Shown: positions 28,468-37,067, numbered from the stretch's first letter. The stretch: DNA of 64,000 nucleotides from Mesorhizobium sp. Pch-S (GCF_004136315.1 NZ_CP029562.1:5541501-5605500); one strand, 5' to 3'. Program-made: numbers and translations. Notes: generated by a model from the letters alone, not told the origin.

Positions 28468-30579
28468 ATGAACACCCACGCCAAGATCCGCATCGGCCAT
28501 TCGGCCTGCCCGCATGATTGCCCATCCACCTGTGCGCTCGACGTCGAGCTGCTGGGGCCGGACCGGATCGGGCGCATCCATGGCGCCAAGGACAACAGCT
28601 ATACGGCGGGCGTCGTCTGCGCGAAGGTCGCGCGCTACGCCGATCGCGTGCATCACCCCGACCGGCTGCTGAAGCCGCTCGTGCGCGCCGGCACCAAGGG
28701 CGATGGCCAATGGAAGGAAGCGAGCTGGGAAGCCGCGCTCGACCTTGTTGCTGAAAAATTCATCGCCGCGGAAGAGAAATACGGCTCGGAGACGGTCTGG
28801 CCGTACTTCTATGCCGGAACCATGGGGCTGGTGCAGCGCGACGGCATCGAACGGTTGCGGCACGCCAAGAAATATTCCGGCTTCTTCGGATCGATCTGCA
28901 CCAATCTGGCATGGACCGGCTATGTCATGGGCACGGGCGCGCTGCGCGGCTCCGATCCACGCGAAATGGGCCGTTCCGACTGCGTCGTCATCTGGGGCAC
29001 CAATGCGGTGGTGACCCAGGTCAATGTGATGACCCACGCCATCAAGGCGCGCAAGGAACGCGGTGCCAAGATCGTCGTCATCGACATCTATGAAAACGCG
29101 ACGATGAAGCAGGCCGATATTGGCCTGGTGGTGAAGCCCGGTACGGACGGCGCGCTGGCCTGCGCGGTCATGCACGTGCTGTTTCGCGAGAACATGGCCG
29201 ACCGCGCGTATCTTGAAAAATACACCGACGATCCGAAGGGACTGGAGGCGCATCTCGCCGACAAGACGCCGGAGTGGGCGGCCGCCATCACGGGCCTGAC
29301 TGTCGCCGAGATCGAGGCTTTCGCTCGGCTGATCGGCACCACCAAACGCACGTTCTTCCGTCTGGGCTATGGCTTTGCGCGCCAGCGCAATGGTGCAGCC
29401 AACATGCACGCGGCACTTTCCATCGCCGCTGTGACCGGTTGCTGGCAATATGAAGGTGGTGGCGCTTTCCATTCCAATTCAGGCATTTCCGGCTTCAAGT
29501 TCAACAAGGATCTGCTTGAAGGCGACCGCTACCGGGACCCCAAGGTGCGCTATCTCGATCATTCGCGCATCGGCCCCGTGCTCACCAATGCGCCGGATGC
29601 GCTTTATGGCGGCCCGCCGGTGACGGCGCTGCTTATCCAGAACACCAATCCGATGAATGTCGCGCCCGAGCAGCGGCTGGTGAAGGAAGGTTTCCTGCGC
29701 GAGGACCTGTTCACCTGTGTGCATGAACAGTTCATGACCGATACAGCGAAGGTCGCCGATGTCGTTTTGCCGGCTACGATGTTCCTCGAGCATGACGACA
29801 TCTACAAGGGCGGCGGCAACCAGCACATCACGCTCGGTCCGAAGCTGATCGATCCCCCTGTCGGCCCGCGCACCAACCATTACGTCATCGAGGAACTGGC
29901 CCAGCGTCTTGGTGTTTCACATATGCCGGGTTTCGGACTGACCGAGAAGGAACACATCAACGCGCTGCTCAAGAACCGGGACCTCGATTTCGACACGCTG
30001 CGCGAACAGCGCTGGGCCGACATGCAGCCGGATTTCGAGACCGCGCACTTCATCAAGGGTTTCGGCCATCCGGATGGCAAGTACCGTTTCAGGCCACAGT
30101 GGAACGGCGGCTATGCACCCAACAAGCCGCCGAAAAGCATGGGCATTTTTGGCCCTGTCGAGCAACTTCCGGAATTTCCCGATCATGTCGACCTGATCGA
30201 GGTGGCGGACGCCACACATCCGTTCCGGCTGGCAACATCGCCGGCCCGCAATTTCCTGAATTCTTCTTTCGCCGAAACACCGGTGTCACAAGCCAAGGAA
30301 ATACGACCTGAGCTGCTGATCCATCCGGAGGATGCTGCGGCACTCGGCGTGGTCGAAGGGGCGCGAGTGGAGGTGGGCAATCCGCGCGGCGAGGTCGTAC
30401 TGCACGCCAAGCTGTTCGCCGGGCTCAAGCGCGGTGTGGTGATCGCGGAAGGCATCTGGCCGAATTCGGCGCACGAACGCGGCGAGGGCATCAACGTATT
30501 GACCGGTTCCGATGCGCCCGCCCCATATGGCGGGGCAGCGGTACACGACAACAAGGTGTGGGTGCGGGTCGCCGCCTGA
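28468..30579 (+). CDS. Molybdopterin oxidoreductase with N-terminal [4Fe-4S] site
   Basis: A 703-residue member of the DMSO-reductase superfamily. The N-terminus has ACPHDCPSTC (Cys-x3-Cys-x3-Cys) and a fourth Cys in GVVCAKV, the Fe-S binding domain (Mop4Fe4S). The middle binds bis-MGD, and the C-terminal dinucleotide-binding domain contains HPEDAAALGVVEGARVEVGNPRGEV. There is no Tat signal, so it is cytoplasmic. Such stand-alone enzymes are often labelled formate dehydrogenase or BisC-like, but the physiological substrate is not known. A 7-bp inverted repeat (CGGGAGG/CCTCCCG, 28392-28414) lies in its leader. Confidence 0.88.
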   Translation: MNTHAKIRIGHSACPHDCPSTCALDVELLGPDRIGRIHGAKDNSYTAGVVCAKVARYADRVHHPDRLLKPLVRAGTKGDGQWKEASWEAALDLVAEKFIAAEEKYGSETVWPYFYAGTMGLVQRDGIERLRHAKKYSGFFGSICTNLAWTGYVMGTGALRGSDPREMGRSDCVVIWGTNAVVTQVNVMTHAIKARKERGAKIVVIDIYENATMKQADIGLVVKPGTDGALACAVMHVLFRENMADRAYLEKYTDDPKGLEAHLADKTPEWAAAITGLTVAEIEAFARLIGTTKRTFFRLGYGFARQRNGAANMHAALSIAAVTGCWQYEGGGAFHSNSGISGFKFNKDLLEGDRYRDPKVRYLDHSRIGPVLTNAPDALYGGPPVTALLIQNTNPMNVAPEQRLVKEGFLREDLFTCVHEQFMTDTAKVADVVLPATMFLEHDDIYKGGGNQHITLGPKLIDPPVGPRTNHYVIEELAQRLGVSHMPGFGLTEKEHINALLKNRDLDFDTLREQRWADMQPDFETAHFIKGFGHPDGKYRFRPQWNGGYAPNKPPKSMGIFGPVEQLPEFPDHVDLIEVADATHPFRLATSPARNFLNSSFAETPVSQAKEIRPELLIHPEDAAALGVVEGARVEVGNPRGEVVLHAKLFAGLKRGVVIAEGIWPNSAHERGEGINVLTGSDAPAPYGGAAVHDNKVWVRVAA

Positions 30580-30602
30580 GGTCGCATAAACCGGGTTGAG
30601 AT

Positions 30603-30628
30603 CGGTGTCTCGCTGTCGTGAGACACCG
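30603..30628 (+). terminator. Stem-loop after the molybdopterin oxidoreductase
   Basis: CGGTGTCTC and GAGACACCG form a 9-bp stem with an 8-base loop, 24 bases downstream of the stop at 30579. There is no strong T-run, so it is a weak terminator or mRNA-stabilising hairpin. Confidence 0.55.
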
Positions 30629-30705
30629 CGGGTTCGTCAAACTGACGAAGATGCTCGGGAGTTTTGACGGTCCAGGACAGAACCGCGAAACCGGCATTGC
30701 ATATA

Positions 30706-30733
30706 CATAGGAATCCTATATTGTTTTCCTATG
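30706..30733 (+). promoter_or_regulatory. Probable MarR operator overlapping the marR start codon
   Basis: CATAGGAA (30706-30713) and TTCCTATG (30726-30733) are a perfect 8-bp inverted repeat spaced by 12 bases, and the right arm includes the ATG of the regulator. A third half-site in opposite orientation, ATCCTATA (30713-30720), makes the inner palindrome ATAGGAATCCTAT. The region is A+T-rich with TATATT about 10 bases before the ATG. No Shine-Dalgarno is present, so a leaderless transcript is possible. Autorepression is inferred from position. Confidence 0.6.
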
Positions 30734-31375
30734 GTCACGCGACAAGATCCTCTTTCACTCGATAGCCGCATCCACGAGGCCCTTTCGCGGCTGGCGACGG
30801 TCTTGCGCATCGATGAGTGGAGCAGGGCAAAAGCAAGCGGCTTCAACCCGACCCAATTGGCCATTCTCGATCTGCTCGCAGGACGTGGAGGGGGGCTTGG
30901 AGTGAGAGAGATCGCCGCTCACATCGGCGTTTCCCAGCCCACGGCGACTGATTCCATCAACGCACTGGAACGAAAGGACTGCGTCGCGAAGCAGACGGAC
31001 GCGGCCGACAAACGCGTGGTGCGTGTAGCTGTGACGGCTGCAGGTCTTGCTGGTCTCAAACATGCACATCAGGAAGAAAGCTTCACTGAACAGGCCATTG
31101 CCGCACTTGGTGGCGGCGCGCGGGAAGATCTGCTGCTCACCCTGATCAAGATGATCCGCCATCTCCAGGAGACGGGTGCAATACCCGTGCAGCGCATGTG
31201 CGTAAGCTGTCGCCATTTCGCGCCCTTCGCTCACGCGGATGCAGCGCGGCCACATCATTGCAAATTCGTCGACGCGGCCTTCGGCCAGCGGGAGCTCCGC
31301 ATCGATTGCCACGATCACGTTGAAGCCGATCCCTCGTCCCGGGCTGCCACCTGGGACGCTTTCCAAACGGGATAA
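30731..31375 (+). CDS. MarR-family regulator with Cys-rich C-terminal extension
   Basis: A 214-residue protein, about 60 residues longer than ordinary MarR proteins. Residues of about 37-115 form the winged helix (FNPTQLAILDLLAG, VREIAAHIGVSQPTATDSINALERK, then the wing DKRVVRVAVT). After the dimerisation helix comes an added tail with CVSCRHF, HHCKF and IDCHDH: four cysteines and several His that could hold Zn or an Fe-S cluster and act as a sensor. It is followed by the secreted, thioredoxin-like, amidotransferase and MOSC genes, which it may control. Start codon ATG 30731 lies in its own putative operator. Confidence 0.88.
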   Translation: MVTRQDPLSLDSRIHEALSRLATVLRIDEWSRAKASGFNPTQLAILDLLAGRGGGLGVREIAAHIGVSQPTATDSINALERKDCVAKQTDAADKRVVRVAVTAAGLAGLKHAHQEESFTEQAIAALGGGAREDLLLTLIKMIRHLQETGAIPVQRMCVSCRHFAPFAHADAARPHHCKFVDAAFGQRELRIDCHDHVEADPSSRAATWDAFQTG

Positions 31376-31405
31376 TCGACCCTCCAGGCAAAAGGAACCA
31401 GCATC

Positions 31406-32122
31406 ATGTTCACAAGATTTTCGACCGGCGTGTTCATCGCCGGTACGGCAGCGCTTTGGCTGTCGACAGCCTCTGCCCATTCCATCAAAGCCGAGCCGAC
31501 GGAGAAAGTGGAAGCTTCCTTCGACATCGTCGAAACAACGATCGCAACCAAGGGCGACACCGCCGTCTTCAGCACCCGCGTGCGCGGCGAGGCCGGCAAG
31601 GACAAGCCGGACGCGACCGGCAGGTTCGAAGGCTCCAGCGTCTATGCCTATGTCTGGCCGACCAGCCTGGACAGCGGTGATGTCGGCTTCGACAAGGGCC
31701 AGGGCATTGTAGCGCTCGCCGTCACCTTCCATCCGGATTTCGATGATGCGGCCAAAGGCGGCAAGAACCGTCACGTCTGGCATCCGCATTGGGTCGTGCT
31801 GGCGAAAGATGCGGCCTGCGGTGGCGGGCTGAAGGTCATTGATATTCCGGAAGGAACCAAGCCGAGGGTTCCTGAGACCTGGCCCGGCGTGCCGCTTCTG
31901 ATCGACAGCCCTGCCTATCCCACCACCTTCAAGGGCGACACGGTGGATGTGGAAATACCGCTTGCGCTGATCGGCGGCATTGCCGGCGCATCCTATGACG
32001 GTGTGACAGCCGGGCTCAGGGTCAACGGCAACCTGCATGCGCCGCTGCTTTGCGTCAGCGATGTCTTCAAGGTCGCTTCCGGGGATCTGAGCCTGCCGGG
32101 CAAGGTGGTGCCCGCCGAATGA
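31406..32122 (+). CDS. Exported protein of unknown function
   Basis: A 238-residue protein with a signal peptide (FIAGTAALWLSTASAH). The mature part is beta-rich with conserved-looking patches VYAYVWPTSL, KNRHVWHPHWVV and CGGGLKV, and a second Cys in LLCVSDV; a His cluster (HVWHPH) could bind metal. I do not recognise a family. Its location 30 bases after the redox-type MarR gene, with AAAGGA ribosome binding, suggests the same regulon. Confidence 0.78.
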   Translation: MFTRFSTGVFIAGTAALWLSTASAHSIKAEPTEKVEASFDIVETTIATKGDTAVFSTRVRGEAGKDKPDATGRFEGSSVYAYVWPTSLDSGDVGFDKGQGIVALAVTFHPDFDDAAKGGKNRHVWHPHWVVLAKDAACGGGLKVIDIPEGTKPRVPETWPGVPLLIDSPAYPTTFKGDTVDVEIPLALIGGIAGASYDGVTAGLRVNGNLHAPLLCVSDVFKVASGDLSLPGKVVPAE

Positions 32123-32128
32123 AAAAGC

Positions 32129-32160
32129 GCCGGTCCGGCAACTGCCATCGCCGGACCGGC
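32129..32160 (+). terminator. GC-rich inverted repeat between the secreted gene and the thioredoxin-like gene
   Basis: GCCGGTCCGGC and GCCGGACCGGC are perfect 11-bp arms around a 10-base loop, just after the stop at 32122. Lacking a T-run, it may attenuate rather than terminate, letting some transcripts reach 32278. Confidence 0.55.
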
Positions 32161-32195
32161 AGTTCCTCCCCTCCAGGCAAATGAAAGGAAAGAAC

Positions 32196-32285
32196 ATGAC
32201 AAGGAGTACGCCCGCCGACCTTGCCAAGGCAATGGCAACCGGCATTCTGGATTGGACTGATCGCAGTGGGGGCGATCATGATTGA
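32196..32285 (+). CDS. Possible 29-residue leader peptide
   Basis: A short frame (MTRSTPADLAKAMATGILDW...) with a good ribosome binding site (AAAGGAAAG) 6 bases upstream. It ends at 32285, overlapping by 8 bases the start of the thioredoxin-like gene in another frame, which would allow translational coupling. It may instead be the remnant of a longer gene. There is no homology evidence. Confidence 0.35.
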   Translation: MTRSTPADLAKAMATGILDWTDRSGGDHD

Positions 32286-32835
32286 TACGTTTCCCGCTCC
32301 CGAGCTCGCCACGAGCCAGTGGTTCAACACGCCGGTGCCGCTGTCGCTGGCGAGTCTTCGCGGACGCCCCGTCTTCCTGCATACTTTCCAGCTCTTGTGC
32401 CCGGGCTGCGTCGCACAGGCGATACCGCAGGTTCGCCGTATCGAGCAGGTCTTCGCCGGCAGCGACCTGCAGATCATCGGACTCCACACCGTCTTTGAAC
32501 ATCATGCGGCCATGACACCGGTAACGGTGCAGGCGTTCCTGCACGAATATCGGCTTACGTCGCCCGTTGCCGTCGACCTGGCGGAGGAGGGGATGGACAT
32601 TCCGGTGACCATGCGACGCTACGGGCTGCAAGGCACACCGTCTTCTGTGCTGATTGGTCGCGACGGCGTGATCCTGCATCAAGCCTTTGGTGTGGAGGAC
32701 GACATAGCCGTCGGCGCGCGGATCGCCATGGCGATTGCAGCCAGTCTCCACGATCGCCTCGATGGAACCCCGGATGCGACAGCCTGCTCCCACGACCGTT
32801 GCGCCACGTCCGCTTCCACGGCCTCTGCCCAATGA
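32278..32835 (+). CDS. Thioredoxin-fold protein with CPGC motif (AhpC/TSA-redoxin type)
   Basis: A 185-residue protein; the ATG at 32278 has GGGGG 6-10 bases upstream. It reads as a thioredoxin-like redoxin: LRGRPVFLHTFQLLCPGCV contains the active-site CPGC, and GLQGTPSSVLIGRDG the cis-Pro strand. A C-terminal tail adds two Cys (ACSHDRCAT). There is no signal peptide, so it is probably a cytoplasmic thiol oxidoreductase. It belongs to the cluster behind the Cys-rich MarR regulator, consistent with a redox or metal stress role. Confidence 0.83.
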   Translation: MIDTFPAPELATSQWFNTPVPLSLASLRGRPVFLHTFQLLCPGCVAQAIPQVRRIEQVFAGSDLQIIGLHTVFEHHAAMTPVTVQAFLHEYRLTSPVAVDLAEEGMDIPVTMRRYGLQGTPSSVLIGRDGVILHQAFGVEDDIAVGARIAMAIAASLHDRLDGTPDATACSHDRCATSASTASAQ

Positions 32836-32842
32836 GATTTCC

Positions 32843-33547
32843 ATGCTGAAAAAAGTCCTCGTCCTGCGCCATGTCCATTTTGAAGATCTCGGCGCTTTCC
32901 ACGAACCCTTGCAGGCGGCGGGCTACGACATCCGCTATAGCAGCGTCGGCGATGGAGACTTCTGCCTTGGCGATCCGTTGGCGCCGGATCTTCTGGTTGT
33001 CCTCGGCGGTCCGATCGGTGTTTATGAAGACGAAGCTTACCCGTTCCTTGCCGTCGAGCGTGCATTCGTCGCCACGCGCCTTGCGAAGAAGCGCCCGACG
33101 CTTGGTGTCTGTCTCGGCGCACAACTGATCGCGGCGGCACTCGGCGCCCGGGTTTTCCCAACGGGTCTCAAGGAGATCGGGTTTTCCGAGCTGATCCTCA
33201 CGGAAGCCGGCAAGGCAAGTCCACTCCGCCATCTTGCTGGCGTAGCGGTATTGCACTGGCATGGCGACACCTACACGCTGCCGGAAAATGCGACCAACCT
33301 GGCGGCCTCGGCGCTCGTCGAGCAGCAAGCCTTTTCGATCGGGCGTTCGGTGCTTGGCCTGCAGTTTCATCCCGAGGCCGAAACCGATCAGCGCTTCGAA
33401 CGCTGGCTGGTCGGCCACGCGGCGGAGCTTTCCGCCGCCGGCATCGATCTCGGCGTGCTGCGTGATGATGCGAAAAAACACGGTCAGCGTCTTCGGGATG
33501 CGGCGCGACAATTGCTGGCCGAATGGCTGGCGGGGCTGGAACCATGA
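32843..33547 (+). CDS. Class I glutamine amidotransferase-like protein
   Basis: A 234-residue stand-alone amidotransferase. The nucleophile elbow GVCLGAQL is at about residues 91-98; HWHGDTY and GLQFHPEAE supply the catalytic His-Glu pair. It resembles the YfeJ/GuaA-like amidotransferases whose acceptor is unknown. The start at 32843 (MLKKVLVLRH) is chosen because upstream codons lie within the previous gene. Its stop overlaps the MOSC start by 4 bases. Confidence 0.88.
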   Translation: MLKKVLVLRHVHFEDLGAFHEPLQAAGYDIRYSSVGDGDFCLGDPLAPDLLVVLGGPIGVYEDEAYPFLAVERAFVATRLAKKRPTLGVCLGAQLIAAALGARVFPTGLKEIGFSELILTEAGKASPLRHLAGVAVLHWHGDTYTLPENATNLAASALVEQQAFSIGRSVLGLQFHPEAETDQRFERWLVGHAAELSAAGIDLGVLRDDAKKHGQRLRDAARQLLAEWLAGLEP

Positions 33548-34236
33548 CAAGCCTGCCGCTGCTCAGCCTGCGCATTGGCGGGGTTGCGCCACTCGGGTTG
33601 CATGGCGCGCCAAGTGGTATTGTCAAACTGGCGGTGGCGTCACCGCTTGTCTTGTCTGAAATAGGGCTTGCCGGGGACAGGCAAGGCGATACCGTGCGCC
33701 ACGGTGGACCGGAAAAGGCCGTGCATCACTATCCTTTTGACCACTATGCGGCCTGGCGAAGCGATTTTGGGCACCATGCCCTGTTTGCAGGTCCGGGCGC
33801 GTTCGGTGAAAACATCTCCACCATAGGACTTGACGAGGAGACGGTTGCGATCGGTGACGTCTTTTCATTGGGCACGGCCATTGTCGAAGTCAGCCAGGGC
33901 CGTCAGCCATGCTGGAAACTGAACGAACGCTTCGGCAGGTCCGACATGGCCAGGCAGGTGCAGTCGACGGGGCGAACGGGTTGGTATTACCGCGTGCTGA
34001 CACCAGGCATCGTCGCGCCGCAAGACCGTCTCACGCTGCTTGACCGCCGGTCGCCGGACTGGACGCTGAAGCGCGTCTGGCGGACCTTTTACGTTGATCC
34101 GCTCAACCGTGCGGAACTTGCCGGGATTGCAGCCCTCGACCGTCTGGCGGAGGGCTGGCGAGGCCACGCTGCGCGCCGTTTGGCGAGCAACCGGGTGGAA
34201 GACTGGACGAGGCGTCTCGACAGCCCTCAAGCATAG
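33544..34236 (+). CDS. MOSC domain protein (YiiM-like)
   Basis: A 230-residue protein with GLAGDRQGDTVRHGGPEKAVHHYP (about residues 43-66) and SQGRQPCWKLNERF, where the Cys is the invariant MOSC cysteine thought to carry or receive sulfur at the molybdenum cofactor. YiiM-type members reduce N-hydroxylated compounds. Coupled by ATGA to the amidotransferase gene. Cofactor supply would come from moaD/moaE elsewhere in the window. Confidence 0.9.
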   Translation: MTSLPLLSLRIGGVAPLGLHGAPSGIVKLAVASPLVLSEIGLAGDRQGDTVRHGGPEKAVHHYPFDHYAAWRSDFGHHALFAGPGAFGENISTIGLDEETVAIGDVFSLGTAIVEVSQGRQPCWKLNERFGRSDMARQVQSTGRTGWYYRVLTPGIVAPQDRLTLLDRRSPDWTLKRVWRTFYVDPLNRAELAGIAALDRLAEGWRGHAARRLASNRVEDWTRRLDSPQA

Positions 34237-34254
34237 CAAACGCTTCTTCGCAGG

Positions 34255-34280
34255 CGCGCGCCATCGACAGATGGCGCGCG
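34255..34280. terminator. Hairpin between convergent genes
   Basis: CGCGCGCCATC and GATGGCGCGCG form a perfect 11-bp stem over a GACA loop. It lies between the ends of the MOSC gene (+) and the GST-like gene (-). There is no clear U-tract. Confidence 0.65.
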
Positions 34281-34302
34281 TCTCCTGTTCCGGCGGGCGG
34301 TA

Positions 34303-35025
34303 TCAGGCCGCCAGAGCCGAGCTCGTATCCCGCAGGACATCGGCGAGCGGGACAAGCCCTTTCATCGCACCGCTGCCGATAGCAGGCCGGCCATCCTCTA
34401 CTGCCAACGCAAAGCGGAATGCCGGGTCGGCCTCGATGCGCTGTCGCAGCGCGAGGATGCGCGGATAGTCGTTCGGGTCGACAGACTTGTGGAAGTCCAC
34501 CCAGCGCGCGACGCCGGCAAACACGGCATCCGCCAGGGTTGGCTTTTCACCGAGCAGATAGGTGCTGTCACCGATCATGGCCTCGAGCTGTTCATGTCGC
34601 TTGGCCACGAATTCGCGGCCGAATTTGCGCAATGTCTCCCGCTCCTGCTCCGAGGCCCCATCGGCTTCCAGCGCCACCCACAACGGCGTGAATGCTCCGG
34701 TGAAGCCGGTGTTCAGGAAGGCGATGTACTGGTGCATCCGGTCTGCCTGCGGTGTGCCGGGTTCGAAGCTGATGCGGCGTTCGGTGTCGCGTGCTTCCAG
34801 CCAGAGTGCGATCGCCATCGTTTCAGTGAGCACGCGGCCCTCGCCCGTGATCAGCACTGGGGTTTCCACGCGGCCGTTGAGGCGCTTGTAGGCATCGGTT
34901 CGCATCTGGCCCAGCATGTCGACGCGGGTGAGCCGATAAGGCTGGCCGAGCCATTCGAAGGCAGTAACGAGGCCCGCCGAGGAGCCGAGCGGGAAGCCGG
35001 AGGTGAAGATTGGTTCGGATGTCAT
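34303..35025 (-). CDS. Glutathione S-transferase family protein
   Basis: A 240-residue GST-like protein. The start at 35025 (MTSEPIFTSGFPLGSSAG) has GGAGA upstream; the frame is open further. The N-terminal half is thioredoxin-like (ending VLTETMAIALWLEA, the Glu-Thr GSH-binding region) and the C-terminal half helical (EKPTLADAVFAGVARWVDF). It is divergent from a LysR gene that shares its 101-base promoter region, so LysR control is likely. Confidence 0.85.
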   Translation of the reverse strand: MTSEPIFTSGFPLGSSAGLVTAFEWLGQPYRLTRVDMLGQMRTDAYKRLNGRVETPVLITGEGRVLTETMAIALWLEARDTERRISFEPGTPQADRMHQYIAFLNTGFTGAFTPLWVALEADGASEQERETLRKFGREFVAKRHEQLEAMIGDSTYLLGEKPTLADAVFAGVARWVDFHKSVDPNDYPRILALRQRIEADPAFRFALAVEDGRPAIGSGAMKGLVPLADVLRDTSSALAA

Positions 35026-35076
35026 GTCGTTTCTCCATTGCTGATGCAGCGGATATACGATCATGGACTTATCGGC

Positions 35077-35119
35077 TGTAGACTGGCATTTTCAGACTTA
35101 ATGTCCACACTTGTAGACT
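35077..35119. promoter_or_regulatory. Repeated TGTAGACT sites in the GST/lysR divergent promoter
   Basis: TGTAGACT occurs at 35077-35084 and again at 35112-35119, 35 bases apart in the same orientation, with a third partial copy CAGACT at 35093-35098. The second copy lies just before the lysR start. This is a plausible LysR binding array for both genes. Confidence 0.45.
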
Positions 35120-35126
35120 TTAAAAC

Positions 35127-36029
35127 ATGAATCTCAATGACCTCAATTTCTTTGTCCAGGCTGTCGACAGTGGTGGCTTCGCAGCGGCCGCCCGACGGCT
35201 TGGATGTCCGAAGTCGACCGTAAGCAAGCGGGTGGCAGCTCTGGAAGCGGCGCTCGGCGCGCAACTGCTTCATCGCAGTTCACGCAGCTTTGCGCTGACC
35301 GATGTGGGGCGCGACGTGTACGATCATGCCAGTGCAGCGGTGATCGAGGCAGAAGCGGTCGAAACGGTCGTACGCAGGCGTTTGGCGGAGCCAAGCGGCA
35401 TCGTGCGGATCACCACCTCGGTGCCGAACGCGCAATTCCGGCTCGCGCATCGCCTGCCGGTGCTGGCACGACAATATCCAAAACTGACGATCCAGTTGCA
35501 CGTTACCGACCGTTTTGTCGACTTGGTTCAGGATGGCTTTGATCTCGCGGTCCGCAGCCATTTCGCACCTTTACCGGATTCCGATCTCGTCCAGCGGCGC
35601 ATGGGCGAAGACCCGATCACCCTTGTGGCGGCACCATCCTATCTCGCCGAGCACGGCGATCCGGCAACGCCTGAATCACTGGGTGACCACGAGGGTTTGA
35701 TGAGCTCGATGGCAACAAAGGTCTGGCGTTTGAGCGATGCGCGCGGCCATACGGTGGAGGTAGTGCCACGGCCGCGGCTTTATGCGGATGAATCGGTGCC
35801 GTTGCTGAAGGCAGCCGAGGCGGGGCTCGGCATTGTCTGCCTGCCGGAACTGATCTCGGCCGAGGCAGTCAGGGAGGGGCGGCTGACGCGGATATTGCCG
35901 GAGTGGACGGCTGGCCGTGTCATGACGACGATCCTGACGCCACACAGGCGTGGGCAGCTTCCCGCCGTGCGCGCCGTGATCGATTTCCTGTTGCAGAAGA
36001 ACGCCATCAGCACGGTTCCGGCTGCATAG
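35127..36029 (+). CDS. LysR-family transcriptional regulator
   Basis: A 300-residue LTTR. The helix-turn-helix is at about 16-40 (GGFAAAARRLGCPKSTVSKRV), and the effector domain follows (IVRITTSVPNAQF..., FVDLVQDGFDLAVR, AAEAGLGIVCLPELIS). Its organisation is that of the large AaeR/DmlR-like group. It is divergent from the GST gene, its probable target. Confidence 0.93.
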   Translation: MNLNDLNFFVQAVDSGGFAAAARRLGCPKSTVSKRVAALEAALGAQLLHRSSRSFALTDVGRDVYDHASAAVIEAEAVETVVRRRLAEPSGIVRITTSVPNAQFRLAHRLPVLARQYPKLTIQLHVTDRFVDLVQDGFDLAVRSHFAPLPDSDLVQRRMGEDPITLVAAPSYLAEHGDPATPESLGDHEGLMSSMATKVWRLSDARGHTVEVVPRPRLYADESVPLLKAAEAGLGIVCLPELISAEAVREGRLTRILPEWTAGRVMTTILTPHRRGQLPAVRAVIDFLLQKNAISTVPAA

Positions 36030-36133
36030 AGACTGATGGGAGAATCTCTCTCCCATCGTGGTCACGATGCAGTGTCTTCCAACCTGTACCCATATCGGTC
36101 TAGCCTGATCCGGAAACCAGCGCGGAGGCTTCG

Positions 36134-37027
36134 ATGAGTGGCGATCACCAGCACGGCGACCTTGAGACAACACCGGCCTCGCGATTGTGGATCGCGCTCG
36201 GGCTGACGGGGACATTCCTGGTCGCCGAAGTCGTCGGCGGCATCGTGACCGGCAGTCTGGCGCTGATTTCGGATGCCATGCACATGGCGACCGATGCCAT
36301 GGCACTGGTCATCGCGCTGATCGCCATCCGCCTCGGCCGCCGTCAAGCCGACCTGCTGCGCACCTATGGTTACGCACGCTTCGAGATCCTGGCCGCCGCC
36401 TTCAATGCGATGCTTTTGCTCGCGGTGGCGTTCTACATCCTCTACGAAGCCTACAAGCGCTTGTTCGAGACGCAGGAAATCGCATCCGTTGGCATGCTGG
36501 TGATCGCCATTCTCGGCCTTCTGGTCAACCTGATCTCCATGCGGCTGCTGACCAGCCATGCCGACAAGAGCCTCAACGTCAAAGGCGCCTATCTCGAGGT
36601 CTGGGCCGACATGCTGGGGTCGGTCGGGGTCATTGCGGGCGCGGTGATCATCTACCTGACCGGCTGGCAGTGGGTGGATTCCCTGATTGCAGTCGGCATC
36701 GGCTTCATGGTGTTTCCACGCACCTGGGTGCTGCTCAAGGAATGCATCAACATCCTGCTGGAAGGAGTGCCCCCCGGCATGAAGCTGGCCGAGGTCGAGA
36801 CCGACATAAAGGGCATTCCGGGAGTCGCCTCGGTCCACGACCTGCATCTATGGGCAATCACGCAAAGCAAGCTTTCGCTGACGGCGCATGCCGTGCTGGA
36901 CCGCTCCGCGGATGCCGAAAGCACGCGCCGAGCAGTCGAAGCAATGCTGCGCGAGAAGTACGACCTGCATCATTCGACGCTGCAGATGGAACGCGAGGCC
37001 TGCACACAAGTGGAGACGATCCACTAG
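36134..37027 (+). CDS. Cation diffusion facilitator (CzcD/ZitB-like) metal exporter
   Basis: A 297-residue inner-membrane proton/metal antiporter with six helices and a C-terminal ferredoxin-like metal-sensing domain. The site in helix 2 is intact (DAMHMATDA, His-x3-Asp). In helix 5 the usual His-x3-Asp reads LEVWADML, with Glu in place of His, which may shift metal preference. The short His-containing N-terminus (GDHQHGD) fits zinc or cobalt binding. The start has GGAGG upstream. The next gene lies behind a MerR-type metal promoter. Confidence 0.9.
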   Translation: MSGDHQHGDLETTPASRLWIALGLTGTFLVAEVVGGIVTGSLALISDAMHMATDAMALVIALIAIRLGRRQADLLRTYGYARFEILAAAFNAMLLLAVAFYILYEAYKRLFETQEIASVGMLVIAILGLLVNLISMRLLTSHADKSLNVKGAYLEVWADMLGSVGVIAGAVIIYLTGWQWVDSLIAVGIGFMVFPRTWVLLKECINILLEGVPPGMKLAEVETDIKGIPGVASVHDLHLWAITQSKLSLTAHAVLDRSADAESTRRAVEAMLREKYDLHHSTLQMEREACTQVETIH

Positions 37028-37067
37028 CTCTATCGCTGACCTGTGTGCGGCATTTTGGCTCTGTCTC

